From Sphagnum magellanicum (Eukaryota > Streptophyta > Sphagnopsida > Sphagnales > Sphagnaceae): a stretch of 64,000 nt of DNA. The position numbers and the translations under genes were made by a program. Below the pieces are notes generated by a model that was not told the DNA's origin, searched no databases, and saw only the letters and a program-made list of their open reading frames with translations. The DNA is taken from contig CM038916.1 of the NCBI GenBank assembly GCA_021904315.1, positions 9,885,065 through 9,949,064 on the forward strand. The letters are read 5' to 3'. This document shows positions 36,346 to 48,927 of this stretch, piece by piece; the first letter of the stretch is position 1; every line of letters starts with the position of its first letter.

Positions 36346-36720
36346 AGCACAGTCCAGTCGCCACAAGCAAGCGAGAATGGCGGAGCGCTTGCTTGCTTGC
36401 ATCCCCAAAATAGAACCGGCACCCATTTCCAGCAAACTGTTCCGCGGGCATTTAAATAACCGCCGGGTGTTCAGGCTTTCTCATCCCAGAATATGAGATC
36501 CTCCGGTTCCTGTCGCGTGGCACAGCATCGGGAACCTCCGGTTATTTCAAACGCGTCGGAGCGCTCGCAAGCGTTCGTTCGTGAAAGAACCGGAGGCCTT
36601 CTGGGCGGGTATATGACTTCTCCACGAGTTCAAGAGCATCGGGGAGGGAGGGCTTGCAAGCGTTCATGAAAGAACCGGAGGTTTTATGTGCGGGTATGTG
36701 GCTTCTCTCTCCACCCCCAA
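35588..36720. promoter_or_regulatory. Upstream region of the EamA gene
   Basis: It contains a 28-bp minisatellite, a GA run at 36,318-36,344, a poly-A tract at 36,208-36,228 and a GC-richer part at 36,350-36,720 with CCGGAGG words. The GC-richer part holds a direct repeat at an 89-base offset (GCAAGCGTTC at 36,567 and 36,656, each followed by GAAAGAACCGGAGG). I see no coding exon. Confidence 0.5.
35970..36085 (+). repeat. 28-bp minisatellite, about four units
   Basis: The unit starts GGATCAAGAGTCTTGAGTCT and repeats exactly every 28 bases (36,001, 36,029, 36,057), with imperfect units at both ends. The unit is partly self-complementary (CAAGACTC and GAGTCTTG), so it can form small hairpins. 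Confidence 0.9.
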
Positions 36721-38310
36721 GGATTTTGAGAACCGTGGTTATATCTCCCTCAAAAAACCATGGCTGGTTTGTCACTTGTCTCTCTTTGTAAATTTGGGGT
36801 TACCCTTGTGTTCTGGGAGGGTGATATTTTGCCACCTAATTAAAAAAAGTGGAATAAATGCTGTTATTTTCCTTTTTAAATTTACAAATATGGTATTTTT
36901 TTGCAATTAAAATTTTTCTACACTTATTTATAAATGGAACTAAAAAATTCAATTAAAATTTGAAATGACTTGTTTATTTTATAAGGGTTTCCATCATTTA
37001 ATTTCAACTTGGGGGCTTTTTTTTAAAGAAAAATTTAAAATATATAGGTTTTATCTCGAAAATAATGAATAAATATCTTATTTTAAACTGACATCATTTT
37101 TGTAAAATGCAAGTGATTCCGTGCAACACAAACACATGAAGGAAGATGAGAAAATAGATGAAAAAGTACCAAAGTAAAGACCCTATGTAACCAAATATAT
37201 ATATGTATATGAAAATTTTAATTCTGGGTCACACTTTACACAAGGCCTAAATTTTGCGGACACAAAGTTTCTATACATATATTTTCATCCTCACAATAAC
37301 AACTTCAATCACCAAACATATTTTAATACTTTTTTTTCCTAAAATAATTCACCAACAACAAGTAATGCTATCCTACCTTAATCAAAGAGTCTTAAAATTT
37401 ATATATTAAAAAAAAAAATAAAAAAATGTTAATTTTTCAAGTCCAGGTTGATAAGATTTCTACCAAACTGCCTATCCTAAAGCTATCATTGCTGGCCTTG
37501 CCTACCAAGGCAAGGATATTGTGTTTAGATTCATTATAGAGTATAGTAGCTCAAGGGATTTTGGCCTCTAGGTAATAATAATAGGTCTATTTTTATATGA
37601 GGATTTTTGAAAGATGATATTTTGGATTGTGTTGAAACTTGAGATTAGTTATAGAGTTATAATATCTTGAAGGATTTTGGTTTCTTTCAGAGGAGTTTTT
37701 GAAGATTATTTTTTTTGCATGGTGAAATATTTGAGCTTTCATGAATTTTCTTTTGCCTTAAGATCCTTTTTAATCTAAATGGCAAGGCCACAAAGTGAGC
37801 ACACCCAATTTGTCTTTACTTTGGCATCAATTTGACAACTTTGTGTTCCCACAATTCTGAATTCTCACTCGACCTCTCCAAAAAAAGGAGTCCAAACTAC
37901 AGAATGTCCCATTTCCCCAAGTCACAAAAGTGATGAAAATAGATCCTTTCTTGGAGTTCCTAGTTTTGACTCTCATTCTTGTCTACACATTCTCAGAAAT
38001 TACATCCCATATCCCCACAACATATCCAACTTGAGGAACTGATGCTTACTCAGACAAGCTCATAAGTCCCCTTTGTATCTCTTCATCTCCATCTCGAAAC
38101 ATGCTACCTTACTATTCATGTTTTTGCTTTAGACAATGTCAATCTCCAAACTCTAGAATGCAACCAAAGTTAATTGTAGTCGAGAGGTACATAATCCTAA
38201 AAGCATAGACCATGAGCATTCTTCCTAAGAGAGTCTTATCAGTCAATTTTCAAGAACTCCAAAACAAAATTAGATGTCGTCCATTGCTTAACATAACTCA
38301 CACTAACCCA

Positions 38311-38530
38311 ACACCATCAAATTTGTCATCACCATTGACATGCAACACAAAACAAAGCTCACATTGAAACACTAAAACAAAGAAAACTCATTTACAAATA
38401 GCTATCAACCTTCAACTAAACACCACCAAATTTGTCATCATCATTGACATGCAACACAAAACGAAGCTCACATCAAAACGTTAAAACAAAGAAAACTCAT
38501 TTTAAACTAGCTATCAAGCTTCAACTTTCT
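38311..38530 (+). repeat. 109-bp tandem duplication
   Basis: Two copies at a 109-base interval share AAATTTGTCATCA, TTGACATGCAACACAAAAC and AAAACAAAGAAAACTCATTT with few differences. Confidence 0.9.
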
Positions 38531-39748
38531 TCTCGCTTTTTCCTTTTGACTTCATTGTTCCTTTTTCATCAACATTCATTAAGTCTTCATTAATAGTGAT
38601 CCTTCATCCAACTTCATTTCCCTTCACACCTAAGCCCTAAACCCTACTACCCCTAAACCCACCGGCCACCTTATGTAAGCAATATTTAAGCAAGGAATAT
38701 TTAATTTCGACTCTTTGACCCCATTTAGTCATGGGACAAGATGTTTACATAATTTGTAGAACTTGTTGAAAAAAAAATATTAAATATTTTTTCAAAGGGG
38801 GGTTTTTTTTTTGGAAGTAAAATGGAGAAATGTTCAAGAATGTTCCACTTTTCACCATGGGTATCCCAAATTTAATTATTAATTATTTGACGGCCAATGT
38901 GTTGAGGTTGCCCCCTATATACTTGGATAATGTTTAAAAGCAACTAATTTTCTTTTAACCATGGTACTAGTGTTGGTGGATGATCTTCGCCCCGAAGGCC
39001 TCTTTTCTTTTCTTTCCTTTACCAAACACAAATTATTCTCATGGTGACTTCACCCCTTAAACCGGTGGGTGGTACGAGATATATGAAACTTTCCTGGTTG
39101 GCAAATCACTTAACCGAGAGTAGTAGACAAGGTTACGTGATCCATATGTACTATGGAAAGGGCCCATTCCGCCTCAGACTTATGCAACGAGCTCATATCA
39201 TGGATAAGGATATGCGTCACTTCCGGACTTTGGAAGAGGCCCATTTTTCATAGTACAAATTGCAATGAGCCCAATTAGGCAAGTTGTTGAAGAATGTGTC
39301 ACATATTATTATATTTACCGCAGAAGTGGCCCCCTCTTCCACCTCGGAATGTGACGAGCCCATTTTGAGCAACTAGCGACTGACAAGTGAACAATGTAGG
39401 TGTCACATTTTTTGTACTATGGAAGGGGCCCATTCCACAAGGAGCCTGCCAATTGATCAGGCAAAAAAGTGGGTATGAGTTCTATCCTGCTGCTCTCTTG
39501 GGTATTGAGGGTCCATTTTGCAGTGGTCATTTTGACCCCCTTTAAAAAGTTTTTTTCTACTATGGATTTGGACAGTGATTATTACTCATCCAGATGTTAA
39601 GACATAAATGGTATTTGACATCCAGATGTAAAGACATAAATGGTCTTTGAGTGTTTAAAGGGACTTTTATGACAGTTGTGGGTTTGAGCACTGCTCATTA
39701 AACGGTATTCTATTCTAAAATAAAGGAGTTGTTCGCGCCTGTGGGGTA

Positions 39749-40201
39749 AGAGCATCTCCACCAATGTTCAGTATCTGACCCTTCACTGCAAATCTTAGAT
39801 GAGGATCATCAGTCTAATTGGGGTAAGAGCATCTCCACCAATGTTCAGTATCTGACCCTTCACTACAAGTCTTAGATGAGGATCAAAAGTCTAATCTAAT
39901 GTATCCCCTCGAAGGCTGCTTGGACTAAGGCTGAAAAATCCCACAGCATTTCAGAGCCCTGGAGGAGCCCTTGAAGAGTCTAATAAACACAGTCAAATTG
40001 TATGTATTGACTATTCCATGTCTCTGATTGGCTAGATAGTTTGATTGGTCCAAGTGGGTTGCTATTAGTAGTGTTCCCAAGAACTTCCAGTACAAGTTTC
40101 AGTTTTATGGCTGTGGTTGGAAAAAAAAAGTTAGTGACTAAAACTTGGATGTGAGAAACATGTTTGCACGGTCACATACTGAGCGTTGGTGGAGATGCTC
40201 T
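39749..40201. mobile_element. MITE with AGAGCATCTCCACCAA termini, left end duplicated
   Basis: The left terminus AGAGCATCTCCACCAATGTT and the inverted right terminus (complement of AACGCTCAGTA/TTGGTGGAGATGCTCT) pair over about 30 bases, continuing through TCAGTAT.TGACC. Both ends are flanked by TA. The first 77 bases occur twice in tandem (39,749 and 39,826), so there are two left ends. No coding capacity. Flanks TA(A) and (T)TA fit a Tc1/mariner or a mutated PIF/Harbinger target site. Confidence 0.8.
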
Positions 40202-40607
40202 TATTAGCAGAGATTAAAGTACTAGAATAGGACCCTCCAACTGGTTCCCCACGAACTAGTGGGTGGATGCAATGTGTGAAGAAGATGTGGAGTGTGCTTG
40301 ACTTTGGCAAAGGAGGTCACATTGTGCAAATGCTACTATGAGATTCAAATCCAAAAAAGGGTTTGGCAAAGAGCAACTGACTAAAGGGTCTGTTCCATGT
40401 GGCCCACCTAGTCACTACACTCAACACCAATAAGTAAGGAATAAGTGAAAATATAGGACAAAGGGTTTGCATGTCATTCTAATTATTTTAAAGTGTATCA
40501 CCATATTCTTGTAATGTATTCATGTTTGAATTCATTAGATGGGGGGTGCTTCCCAAGTTTTTTTTTTTTTTGTTGGTGCAACAAGTCATTTTGATTGGCC
40601 CATCACC

Positions 40608-40638
<31 letters not shown>

Positions 40639-42079
40639 ACTGAAACTTTGGACTCTCCCCAAAATAGAAGTTTCTATTGGTTGATGTAGTGCCTCCCCCT
40701 TGGCCCACCTATAGAGGTAAGAAAAATAACTTTAAAAAATAAAAATAAAAGTACAATGGCAGACTTGACCAACAAGCTCATGTCACCCCCCAAGTGAGGC
40801 TCAATGGCAGAAGGCTGGCAGGCCTTTCATTTGCACTCAAGTGGTGGGAGGGGGAGTGGAGAGGGAACTTTGGGCAAGATATGTTGGATAAAAATGTGGT
40901 GCTATTGGGAACACATTTGGGAACTTATGGAACCTCTTGGGAACTTGATGGGAACACATTGGGAGTAGAAAAAAACTCAAAAAACCTCCCCCCCCAACCC
41001 AAAAGAAAAGAAATTTCGCCTTTTTATCTATGTTGAGCCATCTCATTGGTTGTGAGAAATTTTTATTTTAAAAATTGCTTGTTAGCATTTTTCACTTGGG
41101 CTAATGGAAGGCATGGTGAGTATGGGTGTATATTTGTGTGCTACCAATTACCTTTTTTTTTACTTTTAAATCTTTTGAACATAAGAGTTGGTGCTGAAAT
41201 TTCACTATTGTGCCACCTAGAGTAAAGGGTTGGGTCAATCCTTAATTAAACCCAAAAAAGATGAACCGTTGATTTCATCAAAAACTTATGGTTGCGTATT
41301 AAGGTTAGTCAATCAATGGATGTGATGAGGGAGTTGCTCGTCAACAAGGGTTGTTCATTGCATTTTGTGATTGCTTTCATTCAATGTGGTTGTTTCTAGC
41401 GAGATCTTCCTTAACTAAAAAAATCTCATTGCCATTGAGCATCAAAATTTTGAGTTTAGGTTGTCACCTCTCACATATAATCTTAAAATTTTAAGTTGTT
41501 ATTTCTCATTACAACATTTTGGTTGTTAAAACTAATTCCTAAATCTTGAAGGCTTGTTGTTTGTTGAGCTTGGTGAGGTTTGAGCAATTATCTATGTGAT
41601 GGAAGGGCAATCTCCAATGTGATTTCATGCATTTATGATTGACTTTCAAACTTCCATATAATTGCAACTTTTGTGTGCATGGAATGCCCATGGAGATCCT
41701 CCTAGTCTTTACATATCAATGTAAGTCTCAAGTCTATTCTTTTGTGTTTGTTTTTTGGAAGTCCCAAGCTTCTTGTAAATTTGATGTTTTTTATTTTCTT
41801 AAGTTTTTACAATTCTTGATTCAATGCACTATGGCACCTTATTTGCAACTCCCAAATGGTTTCAAATCCAAGTTTTTTTCTTTTTACAAGTCCATCGTGT
41901 TCAATGTTGCTTAATGGAGTCAAATTAATATTACTATTGTTTATAATGCGTTTGATTGCATTGTAGTCCACATCAACATTCATGTAAAGGATGTTGTTCA
42001 TGAGTGTTGTGTTACAAGTTAATTTGTGAATCTAGACCCACCATCTGGATTTAACCCAATAGAGAAAAAAAAAGAGGTG

Positions 42080-44060
42080 AGAGAACAACAAATTAATTGA
42101 GTCTTTCAAGATGTTTGGGTAGCAAAACTTTCATGAGCGGATGTTGTGATTGGTTTTAATGAGAAAGTGATCATAGTTAGGCATTGGGTTTGCAAATATA
42201 TCAAAGGGAGAAAATCTCTTGGTTCCCAATTTGATAGCCTTTAGAAGCATGTTGGGAGGCTAAAATGAAAGGTTGTAAAACCTAACTACAAGATGGGGCA
42301 ATATTACATGTCCTCAAAGTCAGAACATGCAAAAAATGAATGGCTTTTCTATAGTGGGGGAAAAAATATTGTGGTAGACATGGTGTATGTAAAGGATATG
42401 GTTAGAAAATGAAAAAAGGAAGTTCATATAATTGTTGTAATTTTCAGCTTTTGGAGCAAGGTTTTCCTCTCATTGTGTTTGAGGCCATGAAATTGTTGCT
42501 CTAGTTCTTGAAATCGAATAAAACCCCAAAAATACATTTGGAGTAACAATGTTAGATGGGAGATAACAGAAGCCATGCACTACATTGTCTTCAATATAAC
42601 TAAAGTCATTATTCATGTAGTGAGATATTGCGTTGTTAGTTGTCACAAGGTGACAACAATTGATAATTAATCTTGGGTTAAGATTCATGCTTACCATGTG
42701 GAGGCTTCAAACGCATACCAATTTTGATAAATTTGGAAAGGTTAGTTGGTGGTGGCATAGTTGACAACACGACCAACATGATTTTAAACTCATTATTGGT
42801 CTATGGGGGCCAATGACCATGGAAAATATTAATGTAGTAAATTGATTTGTTTTGGTTTTAATTGTGTTGTTGTCTTTACAAATGTCCATAGCGATGTGAA
42901 AATATAAATATGCAAAAAAATAGTTCCCCTCATGCTTACTATCCATTGTGTTGTGCTTCCAACAAACCTAGTTGTTTAAAGACTTTCCAAGTAGCCTTTG
43001 GTGCAAAAGCTTGAACCTCTCTTGTAGACCACATACATTTATTTCTACTCAAAATCCATGTTAAATTGTGCTTTCTACCTCCTTGGTCATTACTTGACCA
43101 CTAGTAGAGGCAGCACCTTGTGTGCTCCCAAAACATATGTTGAGAGCTTCCCCAAGGTGGCAAAATAATCTATCCCCAATGGGGTGTTTTGCATTGTAAA
43201 AATCCTATGTAGATAATTTAAATATGGGATGAGGCATCATAATTGACAAAGTAGTCTTGTTGTTGTGATCCACTGAGATTTGCCCTCTTGCACCAACACT
43301 TTGTCCCCATTTTTTTTTTGGTGTTTTTCCTTTTTTTATCTTTCCTTTCTTTCATCTTGAGTAATGCAAGCTTGCATAGTTGTTGAAGACAAAAGAGAAC
43401 AAATTGCTTCACAATGTAAAGACTGAGTAAATTTTTATGTTTTGTTTAATTAAAAAAGTTGTTGTGGAATACATGTCTTTGGTTGTTAATTAGAACGAAT
43501 GATGATTTCCATGCCATGGAAGCTAAGAAAATTAATATTGAATTTTTTATGTGATGATGAGGCTGCCAAGGGTTTCACTTGCAATATCATGCCCATGTTG
43601 AAGGCAGTGCATGAGCTCATCAAATTTGCTTAAAGTTGTAACACATTTGTGTGCGAATGTGTGGGAGCACTGAAAATGTGTTCTGTAGATTTGTACATAT
43701 TTCATTGTGATCTATAGAGGTACAATGATGAGCAATTCAAAGATTTTACTAATTTTGTGGATTGTAGCAATCACGAGAATTGTAGTTATCTTAATGGACT
43801 AATGCATCGACAAACATTCAACATGTTCTTTTTAATTTCTAACGCTGATTGATGGTTCAACATCCATTGCAAGTGCTCCTTCACTAGGGTATTTATTATG
43901 TCCACCCATGATAATTGGTATCATGTTATTGATAAAATGAAAATGAAATGTTCAATTGTACCTATTGACCCTTTTCAAGGTCCTTATGTAATAGAAGGTT
44001 TTGGAGCCTTCTTTGACATGCAATCTTGTGACTAAGTTGTGATCCAATTCAGCGTTGAAT
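42080..44060 (+). pseudogene. Dead hAT-like transposase (zinc-finger type)
   Basis: Translated pieces, in the right order, match a plant hAT-type transposase family with an N-terminal zinc-finger-like part. They are a QFDSL.KHVGR.K stretch, YKMGQYYMSSKSEHAKNEW near 42,290, VGGGIVDNTTNMILNSLLVY near 42,745, TKENKLLHNVKTE with VVVEYMSLVV near 43,390-43,480, and MLKAVHELIKFA with TFVCECVGALKMCSVDLY near 43,590-43,690. Stops occur throughout and the frame changes several times, so it is an old inactive copy. Terminal repeats were not identified. Confidence 0.65.
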
Positions 44061-44683
44061 GTTGCGCTAAACAATTGTCAAAGTATTTTAAGATGGTAAA
44101 GACAAGCAATGGTATGGGAAAACATTGAAGACAAGCATGGTGCTTCTTGACCTTGCATTTTACAAAATCTAAGCTCAAAAACGTGTTCACAACTCATCTT
44201 GATTTGGTCGTCAATGCTGGTAAGAATGTGCCAACGGGAAAAATAAATGATGTTCTTGAAGTTTGGTTTGGTGGGGTAGTTGGGAGGAGCAACTGAAACA
44301 CCAATGAATCTCCAAACAATACAGAACACAATGTCAAGATCTTTGAGAGAAAATTAGCATTACTAAAATTGCAGATACAAGAACCACAGAGCAGACACTG
44401 TAGATTTGGAAGATATAAAGATGCTTCCGGGTTCTTGAGATCTGTTGCACATACATGCTGGATTCTTCACAGAACATAAGAAAGCTCCTGTTCATCAGTT
44501 CATTTGTCTCATTACTCTGGCATTCTGAATTGTCAGCTCAGACAAGGAGTCACAGCCTAAACACAAACACGTGGGGAGTAGGACACTGAAATCGACACCC
44601 CTCTCGAATCTCAAAACCAATAGCAAATGTGCATGAGTCGCTCTACCTTTGCTGCTCCACCTTGTTTACAGAGAGAAACAAAG

Positions 44684-46535
<1,852 letters not shown>

Positions 46536-46736
46536 TCAAGACTGCAAGGCAAAAAAAAAAGAAAAAAGAAAACAGAAAAAAGAAAACAAAACAGGAAAAA
46601 ATTCCTCTACTCGAGAAGCACACAGGAACAACAACCTAAGCACTCTTGCGGAGAGAGAATTTGGAGTTCAGTTGTGAAGATGTGCGAGACGAGAGAGAGA
46701 AGATAGTGCGCGAACTCTTGTGTGCGTGAGAGGGTT

Positions 46737-46747
46737 TTTGGCGGGAA
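46737..46747 (-). promoter_or_regulatory. E2F-type site in the PCNA promoter
   Basis: TTTGGCGGGAA on the + strand (TTCCCGCCAAA on the gene's strand) matches the E2F/DP consensus. Plant PCNA promoters, such as that of tobacco, are known to be driven by E2F sites. The site lies about 240 bases upstream of the start codon in a GA-rich promoter stretch. Confidence 0.75.
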
Positions 46748-46789
46748 GCTCTGTCTCTCCTCTGCCTTCCCTCTCTCTCACTTGGTAGG

Positions 46790-48835
46790 TCTCAAGCGAA
46801 CGGTACCTACCTGCCCCAAAACCTACCTACTTATCTACCTGCCTACCTACCTACCTCATGAGGGCCTAGGGCAGTGTTTTTTAGTTTTTTAATTAATTAT
46901 TTCTGGGCCATTCTTTTTTTCACCAAAATTTGAGTGTTAAAGGCAAGGCAAGACAAGTAGGGGTTTTTTAGTTTTTTAATTAATTATTTCTGGGCCATTC
47001 TTTTTTTTCACAAAATTTGAGTGTTAAAGGCAAGGCAAGGCAAGACAAGTAGGGTTTTTTTTTAAAAAAATAATTTTATTTCAGTTTTGTGATATTGGAA
47101 ATGTGTGTTTCTCAAGTGGAAAGGACTAACTCATTTGTTAAAACAAAGGCAAAGATGGTTGGTAACCTTGAGTTTGTATTGGTAACCTCGAGTTTGCATT
47201 GGTATCATTGAGATAATTAGAGGAAGAACACCAAGGCCATCATGCACACACAACAACACCAAGGGAAAGAAAAATACAAAAAATTGGTATCTTTTTATAT
47301 CATATAATTTGGTGAAACATTAATTTTCCTCATTTTTTGCAAAGAGATGTAATAAAAATGTTGTAAAAGGTCTCATTCTAATAAAAGTTCAAAGTTTAAG
47401 AACTTGCAAAAGAAACTATCTATATTAATTTGTTGAAATTTCATAAATTAGTTCTTTTTTGTAAAAGTGAAATTTGAAAAAATAAAATAAAAATTCAACA
47501 TTCAAGTATTGAACCTAAAAAGGTATTATTGTTTAGATTTGTGGTTTGTGCATCAAAATTTACTTGCATTATTGTAGGCTTGGTGTAGTGATGGATGTCT
47601 TTAAAGGTTGATGGAAATGTTGATCTAGCATGAGCTAAACCTCAACATGAGTTTATGTCCATGTTGGCCAATTATTGAAAAAATGTTCAATTATCAAGGT
47701 TATTGGTAACATTTTTATTCATTAATGGTTTTTTTTGAAATTTCATTTGAGAATTCACCCACCACTAGGAAACATTAAAAAACTTGACAAAACCCTTATG
47801 GGTCAAGCATTAAATTGTTAAAACGTAATAACCTACATGGATGTTTGGAAGAAACATCTAGGATCACTAGAAGGAAGTACATTTCATCCTTGTTATCTAG
47901 TTAGTAAGGCCATAGAAAGAAAGAGAAATAAAATAAATTTAAACCCTAAAACCTACTAAATGATAGGCTAGGTGGTTCCTTTTGAAAATTTGATAGTGCA
48001 TCGAGGAAAGAATAGAGATAATAAAAACATTGATTTCACTATGAGCTTTTCACTCAATCTCAGGATCACTGATGTTAGTTTACATCTAGCAACAATTTAC
48101 GCATTTAATGCAACCAAACAGTTTCCGCATTTCTATTTTTCTTTAATTGCTTGTGCAATTTTTCTTCATTCTTTGTTTGTGTTCTCAAATCCATCTCTCA
48201 GGGAGGTCACAGACTGGTGTCCATCATCTTGATTGACAACACTCATCAATTCCATGATTTTCCAATTGGACAAAACGAGGATTTGAAGGTCTAACAATCC
48301 AGGGCCCAAAGATGGTGTGAATTTGGAGATAACTTTAATAATGTAAGATAGAAGTAGTGCAATAATAGTTCAGTGTCATGTTAGTCAATTCAACACACAA
48401 TTCCACAACTACTCATAATTGACCTAAAACTCCTTCAATCCTTACAATGGTTTAGGTGGGTAAGTGTTCCTAGCTAGTTGGGTCCAAATTCAGTCTCCAG
48501 GCCTGATCACAGGAAAGCTTGAAATTCAACTTCACTAAGCAAGCAAGTCAGGAAAGCATAAAATTCAACTTCAATGCGGAAACAAGTGGCATCAAACAAG
48601 AATGGAGTTTTTGTTCTCAAGTTTGCTCTCAAACCACACATAACATTCAACAATATTCATTCAAGACAGACTATAATTAAGGAAAGACTTGCAGCAGGAA
48701 TGGGCACTACTACCACGAATCAAAAGCGGTCCCCAAATAAAAATGGTGGAAAAAAATTGCATGCAAAGATAACAATGAATGAGGATACTACACATTGTTG
48801 CTCTCCACTGCAAGTTTTCAGTAAGCTAGTTGAAT
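46790..48835. other. Interval between PCNA and SerRS
   Basis: No supportable gene. It has ACCT/CTAC tetranucleotide repeats at 46,803-46,856, an 87-bp tandem duplication, then AT-rich sequence and the region downstream of the SerRS stop. Confidence 0.55.
46876..47055 (+). repeat. 87-bp tandem duplication
   Basis: Two copies share TTTAATTAATTATTTCTGGG, CCATTCTTTTTTT and TTTGAGTGTTAAAGGCAAGG, at an 87-base interval. They end in GGCAAGGCAAGACAAGTAGG-like words. Confidence 0.9.
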
Positions 48836-48896
48836 TTATTGATGAATCTCAGGAGTGCTGGGAGCTTCATTGGCATGTCCTGTTTGTGATTCAGGG

Positions 48897-48927
<31 letters not shown>

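Larger units (their letters stand above)
36720..44683. other. Gene-free AT-rich region
   Basis: About 8 kb without a supportable host gene. It contains a two-copy duplication, a MITE, a dead hAT-like transposase (listed separately), a poly-A tract at 40,610-40,635 and AT-rich filler. The stretch 38.9-39.5 kb is less AT-rich and repeats the phrase CTATGGAAAGGGCCCATTCC (near 39,150) and a close variant near 39,420, but I cannot assign it. Confidence 0.6.

Noticed and set aside
40794-41036. 80-codon frame near 40.8 kb
   Set aside because: Its WW- and G-rich product matches no family and lies in repeat-like DNA.
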